A DNA stretch of 64,000 nucleotides from Mycolicibacterium komanii (GTDB taxonomy: Bacteria > Actinomycetota > Actinomycetes > Mycobacteriales > Mycobacteriaceae): positions 276,084 through 340,083 of the forward strand of contig NZ_CVTA01000022.1 of assembly GCF_001050035.1 (NCBI RefSeq). The letters are read 5' to 3'. The position numbers were made by a program, and so were the translations under genes. Below are positions 1 to 8,621 of the stretch, piece by piece; position 1 is the first letter of the stretch; each line of letters begins with the position of its first letter. Below the pieces are notes generated by a model that searched no databases, was not told the origin of the DNA, and worked only from the letters and a program-made list of their open reading frames with translations.

Positions 1-1108
1 TCTCGAGGTGTGAAGGAATGTTGCCGCCGGTGACGACCCGTGCCCCTTCCTGCTTGCCCTTCTCGATATAGCCCATCACCCTGTCCTGCTGGCGCTTCGA
101 TACTTGGGGGCCTTGCAGCACCGAGGGGTCGGTGGGGTCACCGTACTTGTTCTTCTCCATGGCGACCTTGACGATCTCAACCGCCTCGGCGTATCGACTG
201 TTGGGCACCAGCAACCGGGTGGGCATGGCACAGCCTTGTCCGGCATGCATGGAGATGAACGCGCTGCCGCCCACCGTCGTACTGATGTCGCCATCGTCGT
301 CGAGTACCAGGTACACCGACTTGCCGCCGAGTTCGAGGAATGTCGGCTTGACGGTGTCGGCGGCCGCCTTCATGATGCGTCGCCCGGTCGCCGTCGACCC
401 GGTGAAGGCCACCATGTCCACGAGGGGAGAGGTCGAGAGCACCTCGCCGACCAGATGGTCCGATGAGGTGACGATGTTGATCACTCCCGGCGGAATGTCG
501 GTCTGCTCGGCGATGATCCGGCCGATGCGGGTGGCGTTCCAGGGCGTATCTGGAGCGGGCTTGAGCACCATCGTGTTGCCCATCGCCAGGATCGGCCCGA
601 TCTTGTTGAGGATGATCTCGACCGGGAAGTTCCACGGGGTCACGACGCCGACCACCCCGACGGGTTCCTTCCACACTTCGCGCGCGGCGAGGGTGCCCAT
701 GCCGAAGGCATCTTTATCGGGAAGCGTTCGCTTCCAGGGGAACTGGGCGATCATGTCGGCCGGCCAACTCAAGGCCTCCTTGAGCGGAACGTCGAGCTGC
801 GGCCCGAACGTGCTCAGCAGCGGGCAGCCGGCCTCTGCGATGAGCTCGCTGCGGATCTCTTCGCGTTCGGCCTCCAGCGCCGCCTGTAGTTGACGCAGTC
901 CTGCGGCCCTGGCTTCACCGTCTCGCGACCAGTCGCTGTGGTCGAACGCGTGACGGGCGGCCGCCACCGCCCGTTCCATGTCGGCGCGGGTGCCGTCGGC
1001 GGTGCCCCCGAGGACCTCCTCGGTCGCGGGGTTGATGTTGTCGAACTGCCGGCCTGTTTCGGATTCGACGAGCTTGCCGTCGATGAGCATGCGCGATTCG
1101 TGTGTCAC
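1..1108 (-). CDS. Aldehyde dehydrogenase (3' end lies outside the window)
   Basis: NAD(P)-dependent oxidation of an aldehyde to the acid, probably cytosolic. About 369 residues are visible, starting at GTG 1108 with a GAAGG Shine-Dalgarno-like stretch that overlaps the stop of the upstream SDR. ALDH hallmarks are in order: TPWNFP near residue 157, FTGSTATG near 245, the general-base Glu in LELGGK near 259 and the nucleophilic Cys in HAGQGC near 293. Family members are about 480-500 residues, so roughly a quarter is missing at the window edge. It follows the SDR by 10 nt in the same operon; a likely reading is alcohol to aldehyde (SDR) to acid (ALDH). The substrate cannot be told from sequence. 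Confidence 0.93.
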   Translation of the reverse strand, partial: MTHESRMLIDGKLVESETGRQFDNINPATEEVLGGTADGTRADMERAVAAARHAFDHSDWSRDGEARAAGLRQLQAALEAEREEIRSELIAEAGCPLLSTFGPQLDVPLKEALSWPADMIAQFPWKRTLPDKDAFGMGTLAAREVWKEPVGVVGVVTPWNFPVEIILNKIGPILAMGNTMVLKPAPDTPWNATRIGRIIAEQTDIPPGVINIVTSSDHLVGEVLSTSPLVDMVAFTGSTATGRRIMKAAADTVKPTFLELGGKSVYLVLDDDGDISTTVGGSAFISMHAGQGCAMPTRLLVPNSRYAEAVEIVKVAMEKNKYGDPTDPSVLQGPQVSKRQQDRVMGYIEKGKQEGARVVTGGNIPSHLE

Positions 1109-1118
1109 CGGGTGTCCT

Positions 1119-1907
1119 TCACCACTGTCGAAGTTCGGCCACGGCGCCCGACGGTCTGGGAGCCAATGTCAGGTAGGGGATGAAACTGCTGTTTCCGCAA
1201 CGAAGTACGTTGTGCACGACGTCGACGAGGTGATCGGCCTCGACGAGACCGCCCTGCATGTAACCGTTGTCCATCCAGAACCGGATGGCGTTCTCGAGCG
1301 CCTGCGGATCCCAGGTCTTGTTGAACTCGGTCTGGGAGTCTCCCTCACCGCCGAAGCAGTCGCCGACCGCCAGGCGGGTGAAGCTGATGTTCGGGTGTTC
1401 GATGCGCCAAGCTTCGACCAGTTTGTCCAACGCTGCCTTCGACACCGCGTAGGCACCCAGCAGGGGCCATGGGGGGGAGTAAGAAGCGCTGAGGGACGAG
1501 AGGTACACCGCCGAACCCGCGTTCGCGGCAAGGTGGGGTGCAGCCGCCGCGGTGATGAGGGAGGCGCCGGTGACGTTGGTGGCGAAGAGGTTTGCCCATT
1601 GCTCGGCCGTCACCTCGGTCAGCGGGGCGAGAACGCCGACGCCAGTTGTGTAGACGAGTGCGTCGAGACCGCCGAATGCGTCGACGACGTCGGTCATGGC
1701 GCGTTGACAGGCGTCCGCGTCCGTGACGTCACACGCGACGGCCACCGCACCGTTGCCCGCCTCCTTGGCGGCGTTCTCGAGGCGGTCACGACGCCGCGCG
1801 AGGAACGCGACCCGGGCGCCCTCCTTCGCGAGCCCGATACCGATGCAGCGGCCGAGACCCGCAGACGCTCCGACTACGGCGACTCGCAGCGATGGCGCGT
1901 CCGACAT
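1119..1907 (-). CDS. Short-chain dehydrogenase/reductase (SDR)
   Basis: Classical SDR of 262 residues. The N-terminal nucleotide-binding motif GASAGLG lies near residue 10, the catalytic Ser in YLSSLSASY, and the YAVSK catalytic Tyr/Lys near residue 155. ATG 1907 is preferred over upstream in-frame codons because AAGGAGAA sits at proper spacing before it. It is the first gene of a two-gene operon with the ALDH. The 121-nt gap upstream holds a perfect 7-bp-arm palindrome at 1971-1990. Substrate unknown; a secondary alcohol or hydroxyacyl intermediate is plausible from context. Confidence 0.9.
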   Translation of the reverse strand: MSDAPSLRVAVVGASAGLGRCIGIGLAKEGARVAFLARRRDRLENAAKEAGNGAVAVACDVTDADACQRAMTDVVDAFGGLDALVYTTGVGVLAPLTEVTAEQWANLFATNVTGASLITAAAAPHLAANAGSAVYLSSLSASYSPPWPLLGAYAVSKAALDKLVEAWRIEHPNISFTRLAVGDCFGGEGDSQTEFNKTWDPQALENAIRFWMDNGYMQGGLVEADHLVDVVHNVLRCGNSSFIPYLTLAPRPSGAVAELRQW

Positions 1908-1970
1908 CAGTTCTCCTTGAGACGAGGGCGAAGCAACATTATCAGTCCGGTAGAAGAACAATAATCAAAA

Positions 1971-1990
1971 ATGGAAACGCTCATTTCCAT
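1971..1990. promoter_or_regulatory. Palindromic operator candidate ATGGAAA-N6-TTTCCAT
   Basis: Perfect inverted repeat with 7-bp arms and a 6-bp spacer, lying 64 nt upstream of the SDR start. It has the same 5-6-5 geometry as the GAGAA-N6-TTCTC sites found through the window, here with GGAAA/TTTCC core arms. It is probably a TetR-type operator for the SDR-ALDH operon (inference). Confidence 0.55.
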
Positions 1991-2028
1991 ACGGTAGGCC
2001 ATCATCCCGAGCCGCGAATCAATCACTA

Positions 2029-2661
2029 CTACCGCCTGACCACCTTGCGCGGTTCCGTCGCGAAGCTGAGCAGAAGCCGGTCGAGAATCCGTGCCGCACG
2101 ACCGCGTGCCCGGCCGGGGCTTTTCGCGTGTGCCACCAGAAGCGCGCCCTCCTCGAGCGATGCGACGAGCATGTGCGTGAGCTCGGCGACGGGCAGATCG
2201 TCGATGCTGCCTTCGGCGATGGCATTGCGCACCATCTCGTTGATCAGCGCGATGCTGTTGTCCTCCTGGATCGCGCGCAGTGTCCGCCAGCCCAGGACGA
2301 CAGGCCCGTCGACCAACATGATGCGCTGCACCTCGGGTTCGAGTGCAGACTCCAGGAAGCCGTGAAGACCTGCGCAGAGTCGCTCCCACGAGTCCGCGCC
2401 ACGCGGCGGGGAGGACAGCGACCGCAATGTGAGGTCCCGCTCGACATCCTCGAACACCGCGCGGAAGAGTTCGGCCTTGTCCTTGAAGTGGTGGTAGAAG
2501 GCGCCACGGGTGCCGACGCCCGAGGTCGTGACCAAGTCGCCGATGCTGGTGTTGAAGTAGCCCTTCTCGACGAACAGGATGCGCCCGGCATCGATGAGGT
2601 GACGACGGGTTTGATCTCCGCGAGCGCGTCGTTCGGAGTCCGTGCCACCACGCTTGGCCAT
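2029..2661 (-). CDS. TetR/AcrR-family transcriptional regulator
   Basis: DNA-binding repressor of about 210 residues. The N-terminal helix-turn-helix is visible (DLVTTSGVGTRGAFYHHF, followed by KDKAELF, near residues 35-60), and the C-terminal ligand-binding region diverges as usual. The start is uncertain: ATG 2661 is used, ATG 2670 is possible, and GTG 2685 lies 5 nt after a TAACCT hexamer and could be a leaderless start. It is divergent from the substrate-binding-fold gene, and the shared gap carries repeated TGTAGGTT elements that overlap both predicted -10 boxes. It probably regulates itself and that neighbour; it may also act on the SDR-ALDH operon downstream. Confidence 0.9.
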   Translation of the reverse strand: MAKRGGTDSERRARGDQTRRHLIDAGRILFVEKGYFNTSIGDLVTTSGVGTRGAFYHHFKDKAELFRAVFEDVERDLTLRSLSSPPRGADSWERLCAGLHGFLESALEPEVQRIMLVDGPVVLGWRTLRAIQEDNSIALINEMVRNAIAEGSIDDLPVAELTHMLVASLEEGALLVAHAKSPGRARGRAARILDRLLLSFATEPRKVVRR

Positions 2662-2688
2662 GCCGAGCATGCTAGCAACATTCACCGT

Positions 2689-2728
2689 GTAGGTTAGCGG
2701 TTGCGGACAACCTGCATGTTGTAGGTTG
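2689..2728. promoter_or_regulatory. Divergent promoter/operator with TGTAGGTT repeats
   Basis: TGTAGGTT occurs at 2689-2696 and again at 2720-2727, 31 bp (about three helical turns) apart. An inverted repeat GGTTG-N4-CAACC lies between them at 2699-2712. The right copy contains TAGGTT (2722-2727), 7 nt before GTG 2735. The left copy overlaps TAACCT on the minus strand, upstream of the TetR gene. This fits a TetR operator covering both -10 regions. Confidence 0.5.
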
Positions 2729-2734
2729 CTGGAT

Positions 2735-3934
2735 GTGGCAGACGAAGATGTTCGCGCGTACGGATCGGTCGCCCCGCTGAAAGTCGGCCTGCTCAACGAC
2801 TATCCGACGAGGTCCAGCACCGAGGACGACACGCTGGACACGTTGCGGCTGGTCTTCGAGGAAGCGGTCTCCGCTGGGCTGGTCGACCGGCCGATCGAGG
2901 TGGTGCGCCGCGACGTCATCGGCCTGCCGAACGGCACGTACCACGCCGTCGAACGCGGTTACGACGAGCTGGTCGCCGAAGGCTGCCTGGTGATCTTCGG
3001 TCCGTACGTCTCCGACAACGCGGTGCCGCTGTCCGCGCACGCGAACCGGGTGGCCAAGGTGCCGAATCTCATCCTGTCGGGATCTGAGGAGGCGCTGGGG
3101 GAGTGGACGTTCGCGCTCAACAACGGGTCGATGCCCGAGGAGCCGGTCATGCTCGCCGCGGTGATGCTCGGCGACGCAAGGTCGCGCATCGCCATCGCGT
3201 ACGAGGCCTCTCTCATCGGCAAGGAGTATCTGGCGTTCGCCGAGAAGGCTTATTCCGCAGCGGGATTGAAGGTGGTGGCCACGGCGGCCATCCCGCAGGT
3301 CGAAGCGGACAAGGCGGCGGTGGTCGCCGAACTGCGGGCGGCCGGCCCCGATGCGCTGGTGCACGTCGGGTTCGGCCACGGGCTGTGGGGCTTCTCGGAC
3401 GCCCTCGAGAGTGCCGGCTGGGATCCGCCGCGCTACACCACGACGGCGTTCGAGATGGCGCACATCAACGCCGAGTGGATGCATCATCTGCGCGGCTGGA
3501 TCGGTCTCGACAGTTACGACGAGCGCAACCGTGTCGGTCAGGCCTTCCTCGACCGGTTCGAGGCGCGCTACGGCCGTCGACCGGCGCACTCGATGCCCGG
3601 CTTGTGTCACGACGTCGCAACCGTGATCGCCCGGGGTCTGGCGGCGGCGAGGCCGCTGACCGGCGAAGGCGTCAAACACGGAATCGAGCAGGTGAAGCTC
3701 GTGCCGTCGGCGAGTGGAGCTCCCGGGACGTTCCTCCGGTTCGGCCGCTACATCAGGCAGGGTTGGCTGGGCTCCGATTACCTGATCGCGCGCCGAGTGC
3801 TACCGGACGGAAGCGGACACGTGTTCCACGCGGCGCCGAGCGACAACATCTCGCGCGCGGTGAGTCCCGCCGAGACTGAGCTTGTGCGCGACGATGACGC
3901 GAATTCTCCTGCAGAAGCTCAGTTTCGGCGTTGA
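2735..3934 (+). CDS. Periplasmic-binding-protein-fold (type 1) ligand-binding protein without signal peptide
   Basis: About 399 residues resembling branched-chain-amino-acid/amide-type ABC substrate-binding proteins: an opening KVGLLNDYP strand, IFGPYVSDNAVPLSAHANR in the first lobe and a second lobe with ALVHVGFGHGLWGFSDALE. The N-terminus runs straight into the first strand, with no signal peptide, lipobox or membrane segment, so it is probably cytosolic, and no permease or ATPase is nearby. GTG 2735 is preferred over TTG 2726 because TAGGTT at 2722-2727 looks like the -10 of a leaderless transcript and covers that TTG. A sensor or effector-binding role for the divergent TetR system is conceivable (inference). 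Its 3' end overlaps the convergent DapB-like gene by 16 nt. Confidence 0.8.
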   Translation: MADEDVRAYGSVAPLKVGLLNDYPTRSSTEDDTLDTLRLVFEEAVSAGLVDRPIEVVRRDVIGLPNGTYHAVERGYDELVAEGCLVIFGPYVSDNAVPLSAHANRVAKVPNLILSGSEEALGEWTFALNNGSMPEEPVMLAAVMLGDARSRIAIAYEASLIGKEYLAFAEKAYSAAGLKVVATAAIPQVEADKAAVVAELRAAGPDALVHVGFGHGLWGFSDALESAGWDPPRYTTTAFEMAHINAEWMHHLRGWIGLDSYDERNRVGQAFLDRFEARYGRRPAHSMPGLCHDVATVIARGLAAARPLTGEGVKHGIEQVKLVPSASGAPGTFLRFGRYIRQGWLGSDYLIARRVLPDGSGHVFHAAPSDNISRAVSPAETELVRDDDANSPAEAQFRR

Positions 3935-5007
3935 CTGCCCAGCTGGATGGCCCCGAACACCGGCGCCGTGACGATCCCCGGTGGTTGGGCCCTCAGGTAG
4001 GGGATCGCCCGTACCGCGCCCATCGCGATCATCAGATGCCCCGGTTGCGCGTGCTGCCCGCTGGGTGCCTGGCCGTCCCAGCCGACGTCGAGCGCGAGCT
4101 CGAAACTCGGTTCGCCCTTGATGACGGCGCGGATCAACGGCGCCTTCTCTCCCTGGGCGAGCGGTGTGAGCCCCCATTGGGGCAGATCGCGCGTGAGCAC
4201 CCATTCCTCGTGGATCGCCAACAGCGGGCGCCCTGACCAGTGCCCGACCCATGAGAACCGTTGGCCGACGACCGTTCCCGCCTCGATGGTGCCGGCCGGC
4301 ACCTCGAGGTCGTGCGGAAGCGTGGTGGCATCGACGGAGACCTCGACGTGCGACAGCGTGACGCCGAGAACGTCGGCGGTGGCGTTGAGCGCCTGACGGT
4401 ACGCCATGTCGAGCTTCTTGATGATCGGCGAGTCGACGCTGACGTCCTCGGGCGGTCTGCCCATACCCATCAGATCGACGAGCATGGGCCGGCTGTCGAC
4501 CGCCGAGACATCGGTCGCTTCGTAGAGGTCGATCCGGTCGATCGACTTGCTCAGTCCCGTCACGGTCGCCACCAGCCGTTCGAACATGAACCCCGGGTTT
4601 TCGCCCGCGGCGTGGAATCGGGACTGTCCCGCGCGACAGGCTTCCGCGAATGCCGTCTCGGTCTCGGCGCCGTAGGTGGGTAGGTGGTTGTAGGACGTCG
4701 TGGTGATGACGTCGGTGCCCGCCGCGAGCAGTCGGCAGATGTCATCGGCGTTGGTGTCAACGGCATGAGCCTTGCTGGCGGCATGGATGACGACGTCGGC
4801 GCCGAGTCCGAAGATCTCGTCCTTGTCGGTGGTAGCGAACACGCCGGTGGTCGGCGGGAGTCCGCACAGCGACCCGGCGTCCTGCCCGGCCTTCGCCGGG
4901 TCGTAAACCAGCACGCCGGCCAATTGAAAATCAGGGTTCTCAATGAGTTCGGCCAGCGCAGCGCGGCCGACGGCCCCCGTGGCCCATTGGACGACTCGAG
5001 TTACCAA
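3919..5007 (-). CDS. DapB-like / 2,4-diaminopentanoate dehydrogenase-family oxidoreductase (paralogue 1)
   Basis: About 362 residues. The N-terminal Rossmann fold of dihydrodipicolinate-reductase type begins VVQWATGAVGRAAL, followed by VYDPAKAGQDAG and the C-terminal domain typical of 2,4-diaminopentanoate dehydrogenase-like proteins. It is predicted to be an NAD(P)H-dependent oxidoreductase; the true substrate of the mycobacterial versions is not established. TTG 5007 is chosen because GGGAG precedes it at about 7 nt and every paralogue starts just before this VxxWATG strand; an ATG at 5082 would add about 25 unmatched residues. It is the first of five paralogues between 3.9 and 17.5 kb. It is divergent from a P450; I see no clear operator in the 125-nt gap. 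Confidence 0.82.
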   Translation of the reverse strand: MVTRVVQWATGAVGRAALAELIENPDFQLAGVLVYDPAKAGQDAGSLCGLPPTTGVFATTDKDEIFGLGADVVIHAASKAHAVDTNADDICRLLAAGTDVITTTSYNHLPTYGAETETAFAEACRAGQSRFHAAGENPGFMFERLVATVTGLSKSIDRIDLYEATDVSAVDSRPMLVDLMGMGRPPEDVSVDSPIIKKLDMAYRQALNATADVLGVTLSHVEVSVDATTLPHDLEVPAGTIEAGTVVGQRFSWVGHWSGRPLLAIHEEWVLTRDLPQWGLTPLAQGEKAPLIRAVIKGEPSFELALDVGWDGQAPSGQHAQPGHLMIAMGAVRAIPYLRAQPPGIVTAPVFGAIQLGSQRRN

Positions 5008-5132
5008 TCGAACGCTCCCGGTGTGCTTTTCACTGATGCCATGGCCCGGCCTCGGCCAAACGTACATGATGGAGGGCGGCAACCACCAGGGTGTATGTTG
5101 ATAGCGGCCGATCCGCAGTGAGGAGTCGTCGC

Positions 5133-6371
5133 ATGTTCGAGCCGGCGAGCGTCGAGGATCTCGAGCAGAGCATTCGAGACGCTCAAGACAAATTCAATGC
5201 GGGGATGGGCGCCGACGGTGACGCCACCCCATACCCCTTCCTCAAGGAGCTGCGGGCACAGGCACCGGTGCATGCCGGGTGGCCCGAGATGGGCATGATC
5301 GGTAACTCCGGAGACGGGCCGCCGACCTTCACGGCGTACACGTTCGACACCGTCAAGGCGATCTTCACCGATAACATCACCTTCAGCACCCGCTGCTACG
5401 AGGATGTCGTACGGCCACTGCAAGGCCCAACCATCCTCGAGATGCAGGATCCCGAACACGCGATTTACCGCAAGCTGCACGAGTTCGCCTTCGCGCGCTC
5501 ATCGATGAAGCGGTGGGATACCGAACTCGTCGGCCCGCTGGTGGACCGGACCATTGCGAAGATCAAGGATGCCAAGCGTGCCGATCTCGTCGACGCGGTG
5601 TTCATGCCGATTCCGGTGCGGGTGATCGCAGCCTTACTGGGGCTTCCCGATTCCGACGTCCTGCACTTCCACCGACTGGCGATCGACCTACTGGGCTTTC
5701 GCGGCGACATGGACTGCGCGATGCGGGCATCGGCGAAGATGAAGGAGTATTTCGTCGGGATCCTTGCCGACCGGCGCAAGGAGCCGAAGGATGACATGGT
5801 GTCCATCCTCGCGGCCGCAGAGGTCAACGGCGTGAAGATGTCCGACGAGCAGATCTACGGTTTCATGCGCAACCTGCTTCCCGCGGGCGCCGAGACCACG
5901 TCACGCTCGACCGCCAGCCTGGCCTACGCCCTGCTCACGCACCCTGATCAGCTCGACGCGGTTCGCGCCGACCGCAGCCTGTTGCCGCAGGCCATCGAGG
6001 AAGGCATCCGCTGGGAAACCCCGCTGCTCAATTTCATGCGCGAGGTCACCCGCGACACCGAGATCGGCGGAGTCCACGTACCCGCGGGCGCGACGATGAT
6101 GCTCAGTCTCGGCAGCGCGAACCACGATGAAACGCGGTGGAACGAACCGGAGAAGTTCGACATCTTCCGGGAACGCAAGCCGCACATCGGGTTCGCGCAC
6201 GGGGCCCACGTCTGCCTGGGTATGCATCTCGCTCGGCTCGAGACCACGAAGATCTTCAACGCCCTGTTCGACGAATTGCCCGGACTCCGGCTCGATCCCG
6301 ACGCGCCGGAGCCCTACATCACCGGAACGATGTTCCGCTCGCCCCCTCGCCTCGACGTCGTGTGGGATTGA
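5133..6371 (+). CDS. Cytochrome P450
   Basis: Soluble class I P450 of 412 residues; needs ferredoxin and ferredoxin reductase, neither seen here. The I-helix oxygen-activation motif LLPAGAETTSRS is present, the ExxR pair lies in EEGIRWETP, and the haem loop GFAHGAHVCLG has its Cys ligand at residue 361. ATG 5133 has GAGGAG upstream. The DapB-like paralogue 2 starts 12 nt after its stop, so the two are co-transcribed, which suggests hydroxylation followed by NAD(P)H-dependent redox chemistry on one pathway. The CYP family number cannot be assigned by eye. Confidence 0.95.
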   Translation: MFEPASVEDLEQSIRDAQDKFNAGMGADGDATPYPFLKELRAQAPVHAGWPEMGMIGNSGDGPPTFTAYTFDTVKAIFTDNITFSTRCYEDVVRPLQGPTILEMQDPEHAIYRKLHEFAFARSSMKRWDTELVGPLVDRTIAKIKDAKRADLVDAVFMPIPVRVIAALLGLPDSDVLHFHRLAIDLLGFRGDMDCAMRASAKMKEYFVGILADRRKEPKDDMVSILAAAEVNGVKMSDEQIYGFMRNLLPAGAETTSRSTASLAYALLTHPDQLDAVRADRSLLPQAIEEGIRWETPLLNFMREVTRDTEIGGVHVPAGATMMLSLGSANHDETRWNEPEKFDIFRERKPHIGFAHGAHVCLGMHLARLETTKIFNALFDELPGLRLDPDAPEPYITGTMFRSPPRLDVVWD

Positions 6372-6383
6372 GGTGGAACGCAT

Positions 6384-7436
6384 ATGACGCGAGTGATTCA
6401 GTGGGCGACCGGTGTGACGGGAACGATGGCGCTTCGCCACATCCTCGGCCGGCCCGATCTCACGGTCGTCGGCGTTCGTGTCTACGATCCGGCAAAAGCC
6501 GGTGTCGACGCGGGCACGCTCTGTGGCGTCGGCGAGGCCGGAATCCTCACCAGCGACGACCGCGACGCCATCATTGCCACCGATGCCGATGTGGTGCTCT
6601 ACATGGGCAAGGTCGAAATCGACACCCCGGGCTGCTTCGCCGACGTCTGTGACCTGCTCGCCTCGGGTAAGAATGTGGTCGCCACGGGCAGCAGGTTCAT
6701 CCATCCGCGCTCACTGCACGAATCGCTGGCCGGCGGCATCGAAAATGCCTGTGAGGCAGGCAGATCCTCATTCCTCGGGGTGGGCCTGTACCCGGGGTTC
6801 TTCGGCGAGTCGATCGCGCCCCTACTGTCGCGGCTCACCCAGCAGACGAACCGGATCACGGTCCGCGAAGTGCTCAACTACTCCACCTACGCGAGTCACG
6901 ACCTGATCTTCAATGCCATGGGCTTCGGGCATGCACCCGACGACCCCACCCCACTGCTCGCCAACGCCGAGTACGCGGCGAGCGCATGGATCGGCAGCGC
7001 GACGGTGCTTGCTCAGGCGCTCGGATTGCGAATACATGCGGTCGAAGGGTTCCGTGAGGTCGTGACGACACCGCGCGCGTTGACGGTCGCTGCGGGTGAG
7101 ATCCCCTCGGGCACCGTCGGTGCCATGCGGTTCGGCGTGGTCGTCGACTGCGGCGAGACCACGCTATCGGTCGAGCATCTCACCCGCATGGCCGACGATC
7201 TGGCCCCGCACTGGCCGAACGAGATCGGATACGATCTCGCCTTCGAAGGTGAGCCGAACATGCGGATACACCTCGAAATCGGTTCTCCCGGTGAAGACCA
7301 CGCCGAACAGGGCTGCTTGGCCACCGCGATGCACGCGATCAACGCCATACCCACGGTCGTCGCGGCCGAGCCGGGGCTCTACGACCTGTCGGGCATCGCG
7401 CCGTTCGTCGCGCACTGGACCAACCGCAGCGACTAG
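6384..7436 (+). CDS. DapB-like / DAP-dehydrogenase-family oxidoreductase (paralogue 2)
   Basis: 350 residues with the same architecture as paralogue 1: VIQWATGVTGTMALRHIL at the N-terminus, VYDPAKAGVDAGTLCG, then GVGLYPGFFGESIAPLL in the middle and the shared C-terminal domain. ATG 6384 is preceded by GAGGTGG. It is the second gene of a P450 operon. Its TAG stop overlaps the TAG stop of the convergent paralogue 3 on a shared CTAG (7433-7436). Co-transcription with a P450 argues for a redox step on a hydroxylated intermediate rather than amino-acid metabolism (inference). Confidence 0.85.
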   Translation: MTRVIQWATGVTGTMALRHILGRPDLTVVGVRVYDPAKAGVDAGTLCGVGEAGILTSDDRDAIIATDADVVLYMGKVEIDTPGCFADVCDLLASGKNVVATGSRFIHPRSLHESLAGGIENACEAGRSSFLGVGLYPGFFGESIAPLLSRLTQQTNRITVREVLNYSTYASHDLIFNAMGFGHAPDDPTPLLANAEYAASAWIGSATVLAQALGLRIHAVEGFREVVTTPRALTVAAGEIPSGTVGAMRFGVVVDCGETTLSVEHLTRMADDLAPHWPNEIGYDLAFEGEPNMRIHLEIGSPGEDHAEQGCLATAMHAINAIPTVVAAEPGLYDLSGIAPFVAHWTNRSD

Positions 7437-8524
7437 CTGTCGCTCCTGTTTCCGAATCCTGTGTAGCTGCGAATGAGTGGCAGGTCCGCCATCGTCGCGA
7501 ACCCCGCGGGCGCCGCGCAGACCGCCGGAATGGCATTGACGACCTGCATCGCCACCGTGATGAGACCGGCGCGGACGTGCTCTGAGATCGATGCCTCACG
7601 CGAGAAGCTCGCCAGCGGAAAGAAGTGCGTGCGCATGGACGGGTCGCCCTCGATGGTCAATGTCCAGCCATCGAGCGGTTGCGGCCAGTGGCCGGGATAT
7701 TCGCCGCCGACGGTCCAGAGCGTTTCGAATTCGATCAGCGGCTCACCGCGGCGATGGCCGATGAAATTCCAGCGCTGTCCGGCCGTGCTGCCCTGCCGCA
7801 CCACGTGATCGAAGACCTGGAGGTCCTTGCTTGCCGGCACCGTCTCCAGGGTCACCGAGACGTCGTCGATGTCGGCGTTCAAGCTGTCGGAGATGAACCA
7901 GGTCTGCTCGACGAACAGCTTCGTCAGAAAACTCAGGTAATTGTTGGCCGTAGGGGTCACCTCGTCGACCGGTCGGCCGAACCACATTCCGTCGAAGGTG
8001 ATTCCGGTGCTCTCCCACAGCGTCCAATCGGCCCTCTCCTGGAGGGTCAGGCGCTCGATCGTGCGGCTCATGCCCGATAGCGCCAGCGGTAGCACACCAG
8101 ACAGATTGCCTGGGTTGAGCCCACTGCCGTGGATGGTGCTGTTGCCCTTCTCGCACGCCGTCAGGACCTTGTCCCTGTCGGCCTCGGGAATGCGCCGAGG
8201 GTGGAACAGAAATGACGGCGTTGAAACGTTCTTGCCGCTCTCGAGCAGCGCACAGACATCGTCGAGGTTGGTGAAAGACGGTGCGTACAACACGAGGTCG
8301 GCATCCAGCGCGAGGATTGCTGCGACATCGGTGGTGGCGGCGACGCCGATGGGAGCTCTGTTGACGAGCGTCCCGATGTCGACCCCGTTCTTGGCCTCGG
8401 AATACACGCGGGCGCCGACCAACTCGAGGTCGGGGCGGTGATCGAGGATGGTGGTGATCATCTCGGAGCCGACCCCGCCGGTGGCCCACTGTATGACGCG
8501 CAATGGGCGGCTGCCGGCGGTCAC
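7433..8524 (-). CDS. DapB-like / DAP-dehydrogenase-family oxidoreductase (paralogue 3)
   Basis: 363 residues; the Rossmann start VIQWATGGVGSEMITTIL is followed by the family insert NGVDIGTLVNRAP. GTG 8524 follows AAGGGGG at good spacing. The frame stays open a further 384 nt upstream, but that stretch runs through the divergent SDR and shows no family similarity. It is convergent and stop-overlapping with paralogue 2, and divergent from the 3-alpha-HSD-like SDR. The shared gap holds a near-palindrome at 8568-8587. Confidence 0.85.
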   Translation of the reverse strand: MTAGSRPLRVIQWATGGVGSEMITTILDHRPDLELVGARVYSEAKNGVDIGTLVNRAPIGVAATTDVAAILALDADLVLYAPSFTNLDDVCALLESGKNVSTPSFLFHPRRIPEADRDKVLTACEKGNSTIHGSGLNPGNLSGVLPLALSGMSRTIERLTLQERADWTLWESTGITFDGMWFGRPVDEVTPTANNYLSFLTKLFVEQTWFISDSLNADIDDVSVTLETVPASKDLQVFDHVVRQGSTAGQRWNFIGHRRGEPLIEFETLWTVGGEYPGHWPQPLDGWTLTIEGDPSMRTHFFPLASFSREASISEHVRAGLITVAMQVVNAIPAVCAAPAGFATMADLPLIRSYTGFGNRSDS

Positions 8525-8567
8525 GGGGCGGCCCCCTTCGAAACCGTCACGGTGCGACGATACACCG

Positions 8568-8587
8568 GTGATAACGTAGGTTCTCAC
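8568..8587. promoter_or_regulatory. Operator candidate GTGATAA-N6-TTCTCAC
   Basis: 7-bp arms with one mismatch and a 6-bp spacer, in the divergent gap between DapB-like paralogue 3 (start 8524) and the SDR (start 8622). It matches the window-wide GAGAA-N6-TTCTC pattern with one arm reading GATAA. TAACGT inside it could also serve as a -10 element. Confidence 0.5.
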
Positions 8588-8621
8588 AATCGGTAAATGA
8601 AATTCTCGACAGGAGCGTGCC

